Below, in pieces: positions 8,629 to 16,236 of a stretch of 31,375 nucleotides of DNA. The notes beneath the pieces are model-generated. The model made no database searches. It was not told where the DNA came from and was given only the letters and a program-made list of their open reading frames with translations. The stretch's first letter is position 1. Every line of letters begins with the position of its first letter. The stretch is from an uncultured Muribaculum sp. (GTDB taxonomy: Bacteria; Bacteroidota; Bacteroidia; Bacteroidales; Muribaculaceae): the NCBI GenBank assembly GCA_947573015.1, contig CANPDS010000003.1:1-31375 (forward strand). Reading direction: 5' to 3'. Position numbers and translations under genes: made by a program.

Positions 8629-9627
8629 TCAGGGTTCGCGGTAGAAGCAGATGGTAGAGTCGGATTCCATGATGTAGCTGGCTCCGGCTGCGGCTGATAT
8701 TATACCGAGAGTCTCGTCGAGTGTCTTTGGGCTTAGACTTCCGGAGAGGCGCACGTCGCGCAGCGATGGAGTGAGGAGGCTTATGCTGACACCATATCTG
8801 CGCGAAATCGTGCGCAATATGTCGTCGAAGCGTTCATCGTTGAACCGGTCGCATCCGTTGGTCCATTCATAGTAGTCGTTTGCATCAACCATGGTCGATG
8901 ACATGTGGCGCATCTGTTTGTCGTAACTGACCATTGTGCCCGGTTTCATGGTGATGGATTGGCGTGGGGTGCTTGCTGTGATGGCTCCGTCGGCGAGCAC
9001 TACTGTCACCTTTCCTTCATCGGGATAGCCTTTTACGTTGAACGATGTGCCCTTGCACTCGATGTTCAGTCCGTCGCAGTTTACGATAAAGGGGTGTTCC
9101 GGATCGGTCTCTATGTCGAATGCCGCTTCTCCGTGCAGGTCGAGCACGCGTTGATCTTTTTTATGATCGTATCGGTATGATATCTCGGTCTGGTGGTTTA
9201 GGTGCAGGGTCGAGCCATCGGGAAGCGTTACCTGTGAGCGTTCGCCGGCACGGGTGCTTACTATCAGCGGTTGCTCTGCCGGTTGCATCACATGGTTGTA
9301 GATAAGCATTCCGGAAAGTGTGGCTATCACTGCCACTGCAGCGGCCATGCCTATGCGCCATATTGCGGTATGATGATTGCCGCTGTCATTGCGGTGCATT
9401 ATATCATCGCACTCTGCCGACTCGTAGATTTCATGGATACGGGCATCAAGGCGTGAGCGCACATCCGGGTCGATGATTCCTGATGTGCTGTCGATACGGG
9501 CTGATAGCCAGGTGTTGACCTGCTCGTCTTCTTCGAGCCATGAGTCAAGCCTAGCTCTCTCTATGAGGGTTGCCTCGTTATCGAGATATTTTTCGACAAG
9601 CTGTCGTATGTCTTCTCTATCTTCCAT
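8629..9627 (-). CDS. FecR-family anti-sigma factor
   Basis: The protein has 332 residues. The cytoplasmic N-terminus (1-88) contains the sigma-binding helices (IRQLVEKYLDNEAT, then LDSWLEED). One membrane helix spans about 89-110 (WRIGMAAAVAVIATLSGMLIY). The periplasmic FecR domain, about 122-215, has the hallmark TRAGERSQVTLPDGSTLHLN and GEAAFDI. A C-terminal DUF4974-type domain (about 262-330, FDDILRTISRRYGV and ISAAAGASY) resembles an STN fold and is the expected contact for the SusC STN domain. It holds the sigma factor inactive until the receptor is loaded. It follows the sigma gene by 27 bases, the standard arrangement in Bacteroides PULs of this type. Confidence 0.95.
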   Translation of the reverse strand: MEDREDIRQLVEKYLDNEATLIERARLDSWLEEDEQVNTWLSARIDSTSGIIDPDVRSRLDARIHEIYESAECDDIMHRNDSGNHHTAIWRIGMAAAVAVIATLSGMLIYNHVMQPAEQPLIVSTRAGERSQVTLPDGSTLHLNHQTEISYRYDHKKDQRVLDLHGEAAFDIETDPEHPFIVNCDGLNIECKGTSFNVKGYPDEGKVTVVLADGAITASTPRQSITMKPGTMVSYDKQMRHMSSTMVDANDYYEWTNGCDRFNDERFDDILRTISRRYGVSISLLTPSLRDVRLSGSLSPKTLDETLGIISAAAGASYIMESDSTICFYREP

Positions 9628-9654
9628 TGAAAAAATGTCGGTTTCTGATGTGGA

Positions 9655-10230
9655 TCAGATATATGTTGTGACTATCAGAGATGCAAGGGTGCTGATGATG
9701 CCGTAGCGTCGGCGCAACTCCTCGCGCATGAATTTCAGAGCCAGTGAGAGATGGGTCTCTACAGTGCTTACCGATATGCCGAGCTGCTGCGATATCTGGC
9801 GGTTGGTGAGATATTGCAACCGGCTCATGCGGAACACCTTCTGTCGCATCGGTGGAAGTTCGTCGATGAGCTTGGCCACGTAGCTGTTGAGAAAAGAGGA
9901 GTCGATGGCATCCTGTGTGCCGTAGTCCTCATTGGGTGAGTCCTTGAGATAGTTGAGGTAGATATATTCTACTGTCTCGTGCTTCAGATAGTTGAGCAGA
10001 GTGTTGCGTGCTATGGAAAAGAGGTAGCTCTTTAGGCTTTCGCCATCGTTGATGGTGTCGAATCTCTCCCATAGTTTCATGAACACGATCTGCGTGATCT
10101 CCTCAGCAATGTAGGTGTTGCCGTGCGATATCTTCAACACGAAGTTGTAGATGCGCCCGCTATATAGGCTGTGCATGCGTTCGAACTGCACATGCATTGA
10201 AGTCTTGTAGTTGGTATGACGGTGTCCCAT
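9655..10230 (-). CDS. ECF RNA polymerase sigma factor (sigma-70 family)
   Basis: The protein has 191 residues. Region 2 is at about residues 17-84: AEEITQIVFMKLWERFD is the core-binding and -10 recognition block, followed by SLKSYLFSIARNTLLNYLK. Region 4 is at about 122-172 (LPPMRQKVFRMSRLQYLTNRQ and the helix-turn-helix QQLGISVSTVETHLSLALK). There is no region 1 or 3, so it is an extracytoplasmic-function factor. The nearby FecR gene is its likely anti-sigma, and its likely target is PUL 1 (small lipoprotein, susC, susD and downstream). The ATG at 10230 gives 191 residues; an internal ATG at 10197 (MHVQFERMHS) gives 180 residues and is equally plausible, since family members usually begin shortly before region 2. 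A hydrophobic C-terminal tail (TLASLIVTTYI) is present. Confidence 0.94.
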   Translation of the reverse strand: MGHRHTNYKTSMHVQFERMHSLYSGRIYNFVLKISHGNTYIAEEITQIVFMKLWERFDTINDGESLKSYLFSIARNTLLNYLKHETVEYIYLNYLKDSPNEDYGTQDAIDSSFLNSYVAKLIDELPPMRQKVFRMSRLQYLTNRQISQQLGISVSTVETHLSLALKFMREELRRRYGIISTLASLIVTTYI

Positions 10231-10667
10231 GGTCGGTAAGGGGATATAAGGTGACGCGGTATGGGGCTATCGTGAGGAAAGAAAGTATGGAGAGTGTAGC
10301 CTTTTCCGCGTTGTATTAGGTGTACAATCATGGCATGGGACGGGCACTAATTACCCCCCCATTTTAACGTAAATTAACACAAGGGAAACTAAAAAATGTT
10401 TTGTTGGCATGAATGGTTTATCTAATCTTGTATGAAGAGGTTTGGAATGGCATGTTAGGCTCGGGCTGTCTTTTGTCATGGCGCAAAGACTTGCCTATTA
10501 GTCTGTTGATGAAGATCTCTCAGAATGTTGTAGATTTATCTGCATTGATGGAGAATACTCTGCAAATTTACATTTTTTCAGAGGCGGTTGGATAGACAGC
10601 TTCATTTTTTTGATATTTCCCGGTCAATGTATAATTTTGCCGTAGCACCAATACATATATATTAGTC
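10231..10667. other. Divergent intergenic region between sigma factor and carbonic anhydrase genes
   Basis: This 437-base AT-rich stretch has no credible coding frame; the two short frames in it show no family features. It should carry promoters for both neighbours. I can locate one on the plus strand, entered separately. For the minus-strand sigma gene I find no good TAnnTTTG match, so its promoter is not assigned. Confidence 0.7.
10609..10639 (+). promoter_or_regulatory. Bacteroidetes-type promoter of the carbonic anhydrase gene
   Basis: A -33 element TTTG at 10609-10612 is followed, after a 19-base spacer, by a -7 element TAATTTTG at 10632-10639, matching the consensus TAnnTTTG. Transcription would start near 10646, leaving a leader of about 22 bases before the ATG at 10668. 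Spacing and both boxes agree with the housekeeping sigma factor of this phylum. Confidence 0.75.
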
Positions 10668-11234
10668 ATGATAATAGAAGAAATGCTGCGCCATAATGCC
10701 CGCTTTATAGCCGAAGATGGCGCCCGTAAATTTGCTACATCAAAATATCCTGAGAAGGGCATCGCGATAGTCACTTGCATGGACACACGTCTGGTAGATC
10801 TGCTTCCTGCGGCATTGGGCATACGCGGAGGCGATGTGAAGATGATAAAGAATGCAGGAGGTACAATAACCAATCCATTCGACTCCACAATGCGCTCGCT
10901 GCTTGTGGCCGTGTATGAGCTTGGTGTGAAAGAGATAATGGTGATAGGACACACAGACTGCGGTGTACAGGGTATGAATCCGCATCATATGCTCGATGCC
11001 ATGCGTGCGCGAGGAGTCGACGACGAGCACATTTCGCTTATGAAGCATTGTGGAATCGATCTGGAGGCATGGCTTCATGGGTTTGACGACACTGAAGCCG
11101 CCGTGCGCGAGACTGTTGATATAATACGCAATCATCCTCTGATGGCCCATGATGTGGCTGTGGGCGGTTATATCATCGACACCACCACCGGAGGACTGAC
11201 CCCTATATGCCGCGCCGAATCCCACCGCTGCTGA
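10668..11234 (+). CDS. Beta-class carbonic anhydrase family protein
   Basis: The protein has 188 residues, no signal peptide and is cytoplasmic. The zinc site is visible: CMDTR (C37, D39, R41) and HTDCG (H95, C98), with the conserved glycine-rich loop KNAGGTITN between them. The family interconverts CO2 and bicarbonate and supplies bicarbonate for carboxylations, important for gut Bacteroidales that fix CO2 in succinate formation. At about 190 residues it belongs to the short form. It is the only protein gene on the plus strand, sits alone between the two PULs, has its own promoter and is closed by a hairpin at 11256-11290. It is therefore probably a resident housekeeping gene and not part of either locus. 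Confidence 0.93.
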   Translation: MIIEEMLRHNARFIAEDGARKFATSKYPEKGIAIVTCMDTRLVDLLPAALGIRGGDVKMIKNAGGTITNPFDSTMRSLLVAVYELGVKEIMVIGHTDCGVQGMNPHHMLDAMRARGVDDEHISLMKHCGIDLEAWLHGFDDTEAAVRETVDIIRNHPLMAHDVAVGGYIIDTTTGGLTPICRAESHRC

Positions 11235-11255
11235 TTCCATATACCTCTGAAATAC

Positions 11256-11290
11256 AGAAGGCATGCTGATTTCATCTCAGCATGCCTTCT
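11256..11290. terminator. Strong bidirectional hairpin between convergent genes
   Basis: A perfect 14-base-pair stem, AGAAGGCATGCTGA (11256-11269) with its complement (11277-11290), encloses a 7-base loop. It lies 21 bases after the carbonic anhydrase stop and 115 bases beyond the stop of the last PUL 2 gene, so it can end transcripts from both sides. The downstream runs are only partly U-rich (CTCCTCTT on the plus strand). Confidence 0.75.
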
Positions 11291-11319
11291 CCTCTTGTGA
11301 GAGGGATTACCTAAAACTA

Positions 11320-11374
11320 ATCTAAGGGTTAGATGAAGTGTCAGAGAAGTTTTTCATGGTTGAGGTCTGACACT
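11320..11374 (-). terminator. Secondary hairpins after the PUL 2 operon
   Basis: Two further stems lie between the DUF4434 stop and the strong terminator: AGTGTCAGA (11337-11345) with TCTGACACT (11366-11374), 9 base pairs and a 20-base loop; and ATCTAA (11320-11325) with TTAGAT (11329-11334). No U-run follows either. They could stabilise the 3' end of the long PUL transcript. Confidence 0.4.
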
Positions 11375-11405
11375 CCGATGTAGTAGTTATTTGGAAGTCT
11401 TATGT

Positions 11406-12815
11406 TCATCTTGCCGTGTTGAGCACACGGTTGTAGTAGTCGCGGTACGCCTTGTAGAGTTCGACCGTACGCGGCTCTCCCACACGTCGGCTTGCGTCGG
11501 GGTGATTGAACACACCGGGGAACTGATAGCATACCACCTTCTCGAAGTTGTCGAGCAAAGTGAGATCGGCGATGATGCCATCGATCGGGCGTGGATACAG
11601 AGAGCTGTCGGGATTGAACAGGAATGCCTCAAGGTCGAACCATAGATGGGCACCGGCTTCGTCACAGAGTAGTTGCAGCATGTCGGCTGCCTCTTTTCCG
11701 GTGAGATCACCCTGGGGCATGCGTGCGAATCCAAACGGGCAGAGTATATCAAGATTTTCCAGTAGTGCAGGATAGCCGTCGGCCCCATCCATGAGTCCCA
11801 TGCTGTTGGTGGCGAGCATCACAGGCTTTGCCGGAGCGAAAGCGGAGGTGAACCTCTTGTATTCGCGGAAGAAACTGGCTATCTCAACCTTGCGCTTGAG
11901 TTGCATGGCCCGGTCAGTCTCATTGTTGTAGAGATTGCCGGCACATTCCTCTGAAATGTAGAAGGAATAGAATGATGGATGATGTCCGTACATGTCCCAC
12001 AGCTCGCGGCTCACATCCTTGTGCCATTGCAGCGACTCGGGTGTGAAGTCAAACCAAGCGAACATGCCTACTCCCATCATCACATTCATCCCCAGAGAGT
12101 CACACTCCGAGAGTATTGCTTCGACAGGGTCGTCGCATGCGATATCCATCCGCCCCGGATATAGGCGCGAGGGGTAGAATGCCTTTCCTGAATAGTTGGA
12201 TACGGTGAGCGAGTGGTCGCCGACATATGCCTGATTGCGAAATAGTTCCTGAAGCACTACGATATCCATGCCTACGGCGTGCATAGAGCGTATCATCTCG
12301 CGCCATTGGTCGCAGGTCATCTGCCTGACATCCTGATTCCAATGTCTGCCCTCCTCCTCACTCCAATGATAAAGTCCGATGAAGGCACCGTCGATAAGGC
12401 GTGTTGAACGTATGTCGGACGGCACTACGGTAAACTCCTTTTCCATTCGGTATGTGCCATCTTGATCGGTCACGCTGAATATCACCCTGTTGTTGCCGTA
12501 CAGATTGGCTGTTGGTAGATCAGCGCGTAGCTCTTTGGCGCCATGAGGCGGAATATTCACGATTGTGCAGGATAGGAGAGAGTCGGGGCTTTCGACGTTG
12601 AGATATACAGAGGCATTCATGCTACGGGGTGTGTCACCGTGGTTTACGATACCTGCACGTATGTCAAGTGTGATTTTGTCTGTAACCCGTCCCGGTGGTA
12701 TCAGAGTCAGGTCGATTGATGCTGCATCGGCCGCACGGCACAGGCAGACGGTGGTGATCATGCACCATACCGCCGCCATATGCCGTAGCCATGAGTTTAT
12801 CCATGAATCTCTCAT
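11406..12815 (-). CDS. DUF4434-type putative glycoside hydrolase, exported
   Basis: I choose the ATG at 12815 (469 residues) because it starts 8 bases after the previous stop and leads straight into a signal peptide (residues 1-31, MAAVWCMITTVCLCRAADA). An earlier in-frame ATG at 12860 would overlap the preceding gene by 37 bases. Residues about 33-132 form a beta-sandwich with Ig-like spacing (VNIPPHGAKELRADLP). Residues 140-435 look like a TIM barrel of the DUF4434 type: GAFIGLYHWS, MDIVVLQELF, MNVMMGVGMFAWFDF, SFYSFYISEECAG, HLWFDLEAFLF. E289/E290 at the end of one strand and E396 of another are candidate catalytic acids, as in clan GH-A-like barrels. The family is annotated as putative glycosidase with no settled substrate. 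It is the last gene of the PUL 2 operon. Cys24 and Cys26 give an imperfect lipobox-like context, so lipidation cannot be excluded. Confidence 0.85.
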   Translation of the reverse strand: MRDSWINSWLRHMAAVWCMITTVCLCRAADAASIDLTLIPPGRVTDKITLDIRAGIVNHGDTPRSMNASVYLNVESPDSLLSCTIVNIPPHGAKELRADLPTANLYGNNRVIFSVTDQDGTYRMEKEFTVVPSDIRSTRLIDGAFIGLYHWSEEEGRHWNQDVRQMTCDQWREMIRSMHAVGMDIVVLQELFRNQAYVGDHSLTVSNYSGKAFYPSRLYPGRMDIACDDPVEAILSECDSLGMNVMMGVGMFAWFDFTPESLQWHKDVSRELWDMYGHHPSFYSFYISEECAGNLYNNETDRAMQLKRKVEIASFFREYKRFTSAFAPAKPVMLATNSMGLMDGADGYPALLENLDILCPFGFARMPQGDLTGKEAADMLQLLCDEAGAHLWFDLEAFLFNPDSSLYPRPIDGIIADLTLLDNFEKVVCYQFPGVFNHPDASRRVGEPRTVELYKAYRDYYNRVLNTAR

Positions 12816-12823
12816 AATGCCGT

Positions 12824-14083
12824 TCAGTCGATTGCCTCGCCGAGCTCCAGTTTGAGACATGTGATTTTAGCCTCTTCACCAGTTTTGCCAGGATAGAATG
12901 CATAGAGATAGGCAATGCCTTTTTCATTGTCGACCGATACGGTAACACTGCCTATGCGGTTGTCATTGGCCGATACGTGTCCGGCCGATTCGTAGAGTTT
13001 GTAATCGCTGTAGTCGGCCGCAGTTGGAGAGGTAGTGAACACATCATCGACAGTTATGTCGTAGAGCGCAGTCGACATGGGGCTTGTGCCGGTGGAGTAG
13101 CCCATCTGTAGGGTGAAGTAGTAGCGGGCATTCTTTACCGAGAACACATTGGCATCGAGTATGCGGTAGCTGAAGCATGATGGATTCATCTCCTGTCGGC
13201 TTCCATCGGCGCCAACTACTGCGAAGTGTGCTCCATGCAGGGTGTCCCATGTGGAGTAGTCGTGGCTTGGATATCCGGTCTCATCGTTGTAGGTGACATA
13301 CATTGTCGGATCGTCGAGCGACTGGCGCTGTACAACCGCCGAGTACCATTTTGCCGGGAAACTGTGCAGTTCCGGTTCGGTTGTTGTCGGCATACCGTCG
13401 TTCATGTTCCATGTGCAGTATTTGCCGTCCAATTCTGTCACACCGTAGAAATGTGAGGTAGTAAGACACACATAGCCTTCTCCTGAGAATATGTCGCCAA
13501 GGAGCTGCATGCGCTTGCCGGCGTTTTCCGGCACCTGTGTGGCAGTGAGTTTAAACGGATTCACGGGCATAGCGTCAATGTCGGTATAGGCATCCATCCA
13601 GAATCCCGCACCTCCGCTGTTAAGGCGTCCCATAGCGAAGTGGCCAGCCTCGTCGGCAGCAAGTGTCCATGTGTAGGAACGCGGACCATTCCAGCCACCT
13701 TCGTATATGGCTACATCCTTGACAAAGGCACCGGTGAGTTTGTCGTAGGCCTTGATCTTTGCTGCTGCATCGTAGGCTATTGTGTTGTCGAGCACGAGCA
13801 GATAATCACCGGCAACGCATATGTCGCGTGCCGACGATGGGAACTGCAAGGCGAGATCCGTTCCGGTTTTTGTCCACATTTCGGACACTGTTGTCTTATA
13901 GCGCTGAGGAGTGTCTGGAGTCTCTTCATCGGTATTGTTAAATGTCACGTGCTCTATGTCAGGGAGATCATACTCCACTACATTGCCGTTCTTCATGGTC
14001 ACTACCATGGTTGGATTGACGGCATGTGCTATTGCTCCGGCGGCGATTGACCCACCGATTATTAATGATGTCAGCTTTTTCAT
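12824..14083 (-). CDS. DUF5018-like exported protein, paralog 2 (no lipobox)
   Basis: The protein has 419 residues with a signal peptide (MKKLTSLIIGGSIAAGAIAHA) and no lipobox. Residues 22-50 are a short N-terminal module ending DLPDIEHVTFN, similar to the start of the neighbouring small T9SS protein. Residues about 62-419 are a close paralog of the C-terminal part of the lipoprotein encoded at 14634-16190: both share SARDICVAGDYLLVLDNTI (or TARDICV), AYDKLTGAFVKDVAIYEGGW, GRLNSGGAGF, DDPTMYVTYNDE and YESAGHVSANDNR. Repeating blades with GDYLLVLD and AYDKxTG suggest a beta-propeller. Such proteins are usually surface glycan-binding or scaffold components of a PUL; no enzyme residues stand out. 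It lies 30 bases after the small T9SS gene and is followed by the DUF4434 gene. DUF5018 is assigned by resemblance of the paralog and is tentative. Confidence 0.8.
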   Translation of the reverse strand: MKKLTSLIIGGSIAAGAIAHAVNPTMVVTMKNGNVVEYDLPDIEHVTFNNTDEETPDTPQRYKTTVSEMWTKTGTDLALQFPSSARDICVAGDYLLVLDNTIAYDAAAKIKAYDKLTGAFVKDVAIYEGGWNGPRSYTWTLAADEAGHFAMGRLNSGGAGFWMDAYTDIDAMPVNPFKLTATQVPENAGKRMQLLGDIFSGEGYVCLTTSHFYGVTELDGKYCTWNMNDGMPTTTEPELHSFPAKWYSAVVQRQSLDDPTMYVTYNDETGYPSHDYSTWDTLHGAHFAVVGADGSRQEMNPSCFSYRILDANVFSVKNARYYFTLQMGYSTGTSPMSTALYDITVDDVFTTSPTAADYSDYKLYESAGHVSANDNRIGSVTVSVDNEKGIAYLYAFYPGKTGEEAKITCLKLELGEAID

Positions 14084-14113
14084 TGTGTTGTGTATATAGG
14101 TATTGACTGAGGG

Positions 14114-14605
14114 TTATTTATTCAGATATTTGATGGTTTTGCCGTTGCATAGTATGATGTATACTCCAGGTTGCATGCCGGAGAAATCAAATTCTACCGT
14201 TCCTGGTGATGACAAAGAAGCGGTGGTGTGGCCGGCTGTGTCGTAGATTCGTAGGGTAACCTCACCTCCTGACGTAGAGGTTGCCGTTACGCGTCGTCCT
14301 GTCACCGCGAAACTGATCTCCCCGTCGAGGGGAGTATCAATTTCATCGGCAGATGAGGTTTGAAGGTCAAATACCATACGGTCAATGTCTGCTATATTGA
14401 TCGATATGGTTCCAGAGCTTTGGCTTACATTCATAATTTTTTTTTCGAAGGTCAGATTTGTTTTAACTGATAACTCGATCTTGTTGGGATATGAGGAATT
14501 GTTGAGGAGCACGAGCAATTGGTCATCGGCCGACATTGTGGCGCCCGTCAGCGTCATTATGCATGCCATACTCCATGCTGAGCGTGGTAATGTGATGGTT
14601 CTCAT
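14114..14605 (-). CDS. Small exported protein with T9SS-type C-terminal domain
   Basis: The protein has 163 residues from the ATG at 14605. A longer frame exists from a TTG at 14653, but that lies inside the preceding gene and would put the signal peptide in the wrong place. Signal peptide: MRTITLPRSAWSMACIMTLTGATMSA. The mature N-terminal half (LLVLLNNSSYPNKIELSVK, then INIADIDRMVFD) is a short module found before other domains in Bacteroidetes surface proteins. The C-terminal 70 residues (GEVTLRIYDTAGHTTASL, MQPGVYIILCNGKTIKYLNK) form a T9SS type A sorting domain. So the mature protein is essentially a small head plus an anchor, with no catalytic domain. Gaps to neighbours are 28 and 30 bases, so it is inside the operon. 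Its function is unknown; a carbohydrate-binding or spacer role is possible. Confidence 0.8.
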   Translation of the reverse strand: MRTITLPRSAWSMACIMTLTGATMSADDQLLVLLNNSSYPNKIELSVKTNLTFEKKIMNVSQSSGTISINIADIDRMVFDLQTSSADEIDTPLDGEISFAVTGRRVTATSTSGGEVTLRIYDTAGHTTASLSSPGTVEFDFSGMQPGVYIILCNGKTIKYLNK

Positions 14606-14633
14606 TGTGATGTGTTGTGGTATTATGAATCGG

Positions 14634-16190
14634 TTATTCAATCGGATCGCCAAGCTCCATCTTGAGGCATGTTATTTTAGCTTTGTCGCCTGATGATCCC
14701 GGATAGAAAGCATACATATAGGCTGTGGCGGCATCCTTGTCAACCCAGACAGCAACGCTACCCATGCGCAGGTCGTTGGCTGATACATGTCCGGCCGATT
14801 CGTAGAGCATGTAATCGCGGTAGTCGGCTGCCGTTGGTGATGTGTTGAATGCATCCTTGCCAGAGATGTTATAGAGCGATGTGATCATCGGACTTGTGCC
14901 GGTGGAGTAGCCCATCTGTAGAGTGAAGTAGAAGCGTGCGTCCTTCACATGGAATACGTTGGAGTCGAGTATGCGGTATTTAAAGCATTTGCTGTTCATC
15001 TCCAGAGGAGCGTCGGCCGATCCCGGGAGATATACCACGAAGTGTGCTCCATGCATGTCATCCCATTTATCGATAGGATCGTTGGGGTATGATGACTCAT
15101 CGTTGTAGGTGACATACATTGTCGGATCGTCAAGCGACTCACGCTGCACGATAGCCGAGTACCACATGGCCGGATAGCTGAGAATATTAGGCTCTGCGGA
15201 TGTGGGTACACCGTTGGTCATGTTCCATGTGCAATACTGACCCTGCATCGGGACTGTGCCGTAGAAATGTGATGAGGTCAGACATACGTAGCCTGCGCCG
15301 GAGTATAGATCGCCAAGTATCTGCATGCGTTTACCTGCATTTACAGGCACCTGTGCTGCCGTGAGCCAGAAAGGATTGGTGGGCACAGCGTCGATATCGG
15401 TGTACGCATCCATAAGGAATCCGGCGCCGCCGCTGTTGAGACGACCAGTGGCAAAGTGTCCGGCTTCGTCGGATGAAAGTGTCCATGTGTAGGAACGCGG
15501 ACCGGCCCAGCCACCTTCGTATATGGCTACATCCTTGACAAAGGCACCGGTATACTTGTCGTAAGCCTTGATCTTGGCCGCTGCCTGATAGTCGATGGTA
15601 TTGTCGAGCACGAGCAGATAATCACCGGCCACGCATATGTCGCGTGCGGTAGCTGGGAAGAGTAGGTCGAGTTCTACTCCGGTCTTGCTCCATAGTTCTG
15701 TGATGGTTGTCTCATACTTCGGTACTATCTCGTAGGGTGGAGTCACTACGGTGGTGAGGGCATAGTTGACGGTGTTTCCATCGGCCGATGTGATGGATAT
15801 GCCCTGCCCGTTGACGGTGAGGTCGAATATCTGCTCGAATGTGGCCACAGGTGTGGCTGGGGCACCTGATGAACTGCGTGCTCCGCTAAACTGCACAGTG
15901 GCATTAGGAGCCACTTCGATCTCGATGTGAACTTTCGAAAGGTCAACTTCAGATACTCCTATCGGTAGCGCACGGGTAGTGAGTATGAGTGCGTCGCGAG
16001 TGTTGTTGAATGTTATGTCGAGAGTGTCGCGCAGGCGTTGCGGATGCTCGGCATATGCGAGAATCGACTTGATGGTATTGTCGGATGTAGATTGCTGCGG
16101 TATGTAGCTCACAGCATCGTCATCATCGCTGCACCCTGTGAAGGCCACGATTGCAATGGCCATGGGGAACATATATTTCAATAGTTTCAT
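14634..16190 (-). CDS. DUF5018-like surface lipoprotein, paralog 1
   Basis: The protein has 518 residues. Signal peptide and lipobox end at C20 (AFTGC), followed by SDDDD, which matches the lipoprotein export signal described for Bacteroides fragilis, so surface display is likely. Residues about 38-150 form an Ig-like DUF5018-type region (IKSILAYAEHPQRLRDTLD, VHIEIEVAPNATVQFSG, VNGQGISITSADGNTVNYAL). Residues about 155-518 are a propeller-like part shared with the 419-residue paralog two genes downstream. The two genes share a 45-base identical DNA stretch (15507-15551 and 13691-13735), so the duplication is recent or maintained by gene conversion. In PULs this position usually holds surface glycan-binding proteins (the SusE/F role). 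No catalytic residues are recognised. Confidence 0.85.
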   Translation of the reverse strand: MKLLKYMFPMAIAIVAFTGCSDDDDAVSYIPQQSTSDNTIKSILAYAEHPQRLRDTLDITFNNTRDALILTTRALPIGVSEVDLSKVHIEIEVAPNATVQFSGARSSSGAPATPVATFEQIFDLTVNGQGISITSADGNTVNYALTTVVTPPYEIVPKYETTITELWSKTGVELDLLFPATARDICVAGDYLLVLDNTIDYQAAAKIKAYDKYTGAFVKDVAIYEGGWAGPRSYTWTLSSDEAGHFATGRLNSGGAGFLMDAYTDIDAVPTNPFWLTAAQVPVNAGKRMQILGDLYSGAGYVCLTSSHFYGTVPMQGQYCTWNMTNGVPTSAEPNILSYPAMWYSAIVQRESLDDPTMYVTYNDESSYPNDPIDKWDDMHGAHFVVYLPGSADAPLEMNSKCFKYRILDSNVFHVKDARFYFTLQMGYSTGTSPMITSLYNISGKDAFNTSPTAADYRDYMLYESAGHVSANDLRMGSVAVWVDKDAATAYMYAFYPGSSGDKAKITCLKMELGDPIE

Positions 16191-16236
16191 TGCTTGGAAT
16201 TGTGAATTTGTTAAATCAGTTCATTTGAAGAAGCTT

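Noticed and set aside
10740..11264. A 174-codon minus-strand frame opposite the carbonic anhydrase
   Set aside because: The plus strand has intact zinc motifs, promoter and terminator; the antisense product has no recognisable features.
12815..12860. The earlier ATG at 12860 for the DUF4434 protein
   Set aside because: It overlaps the preceding coding region by 37 bases and places 15 charged or polar residues before the signal peptide.
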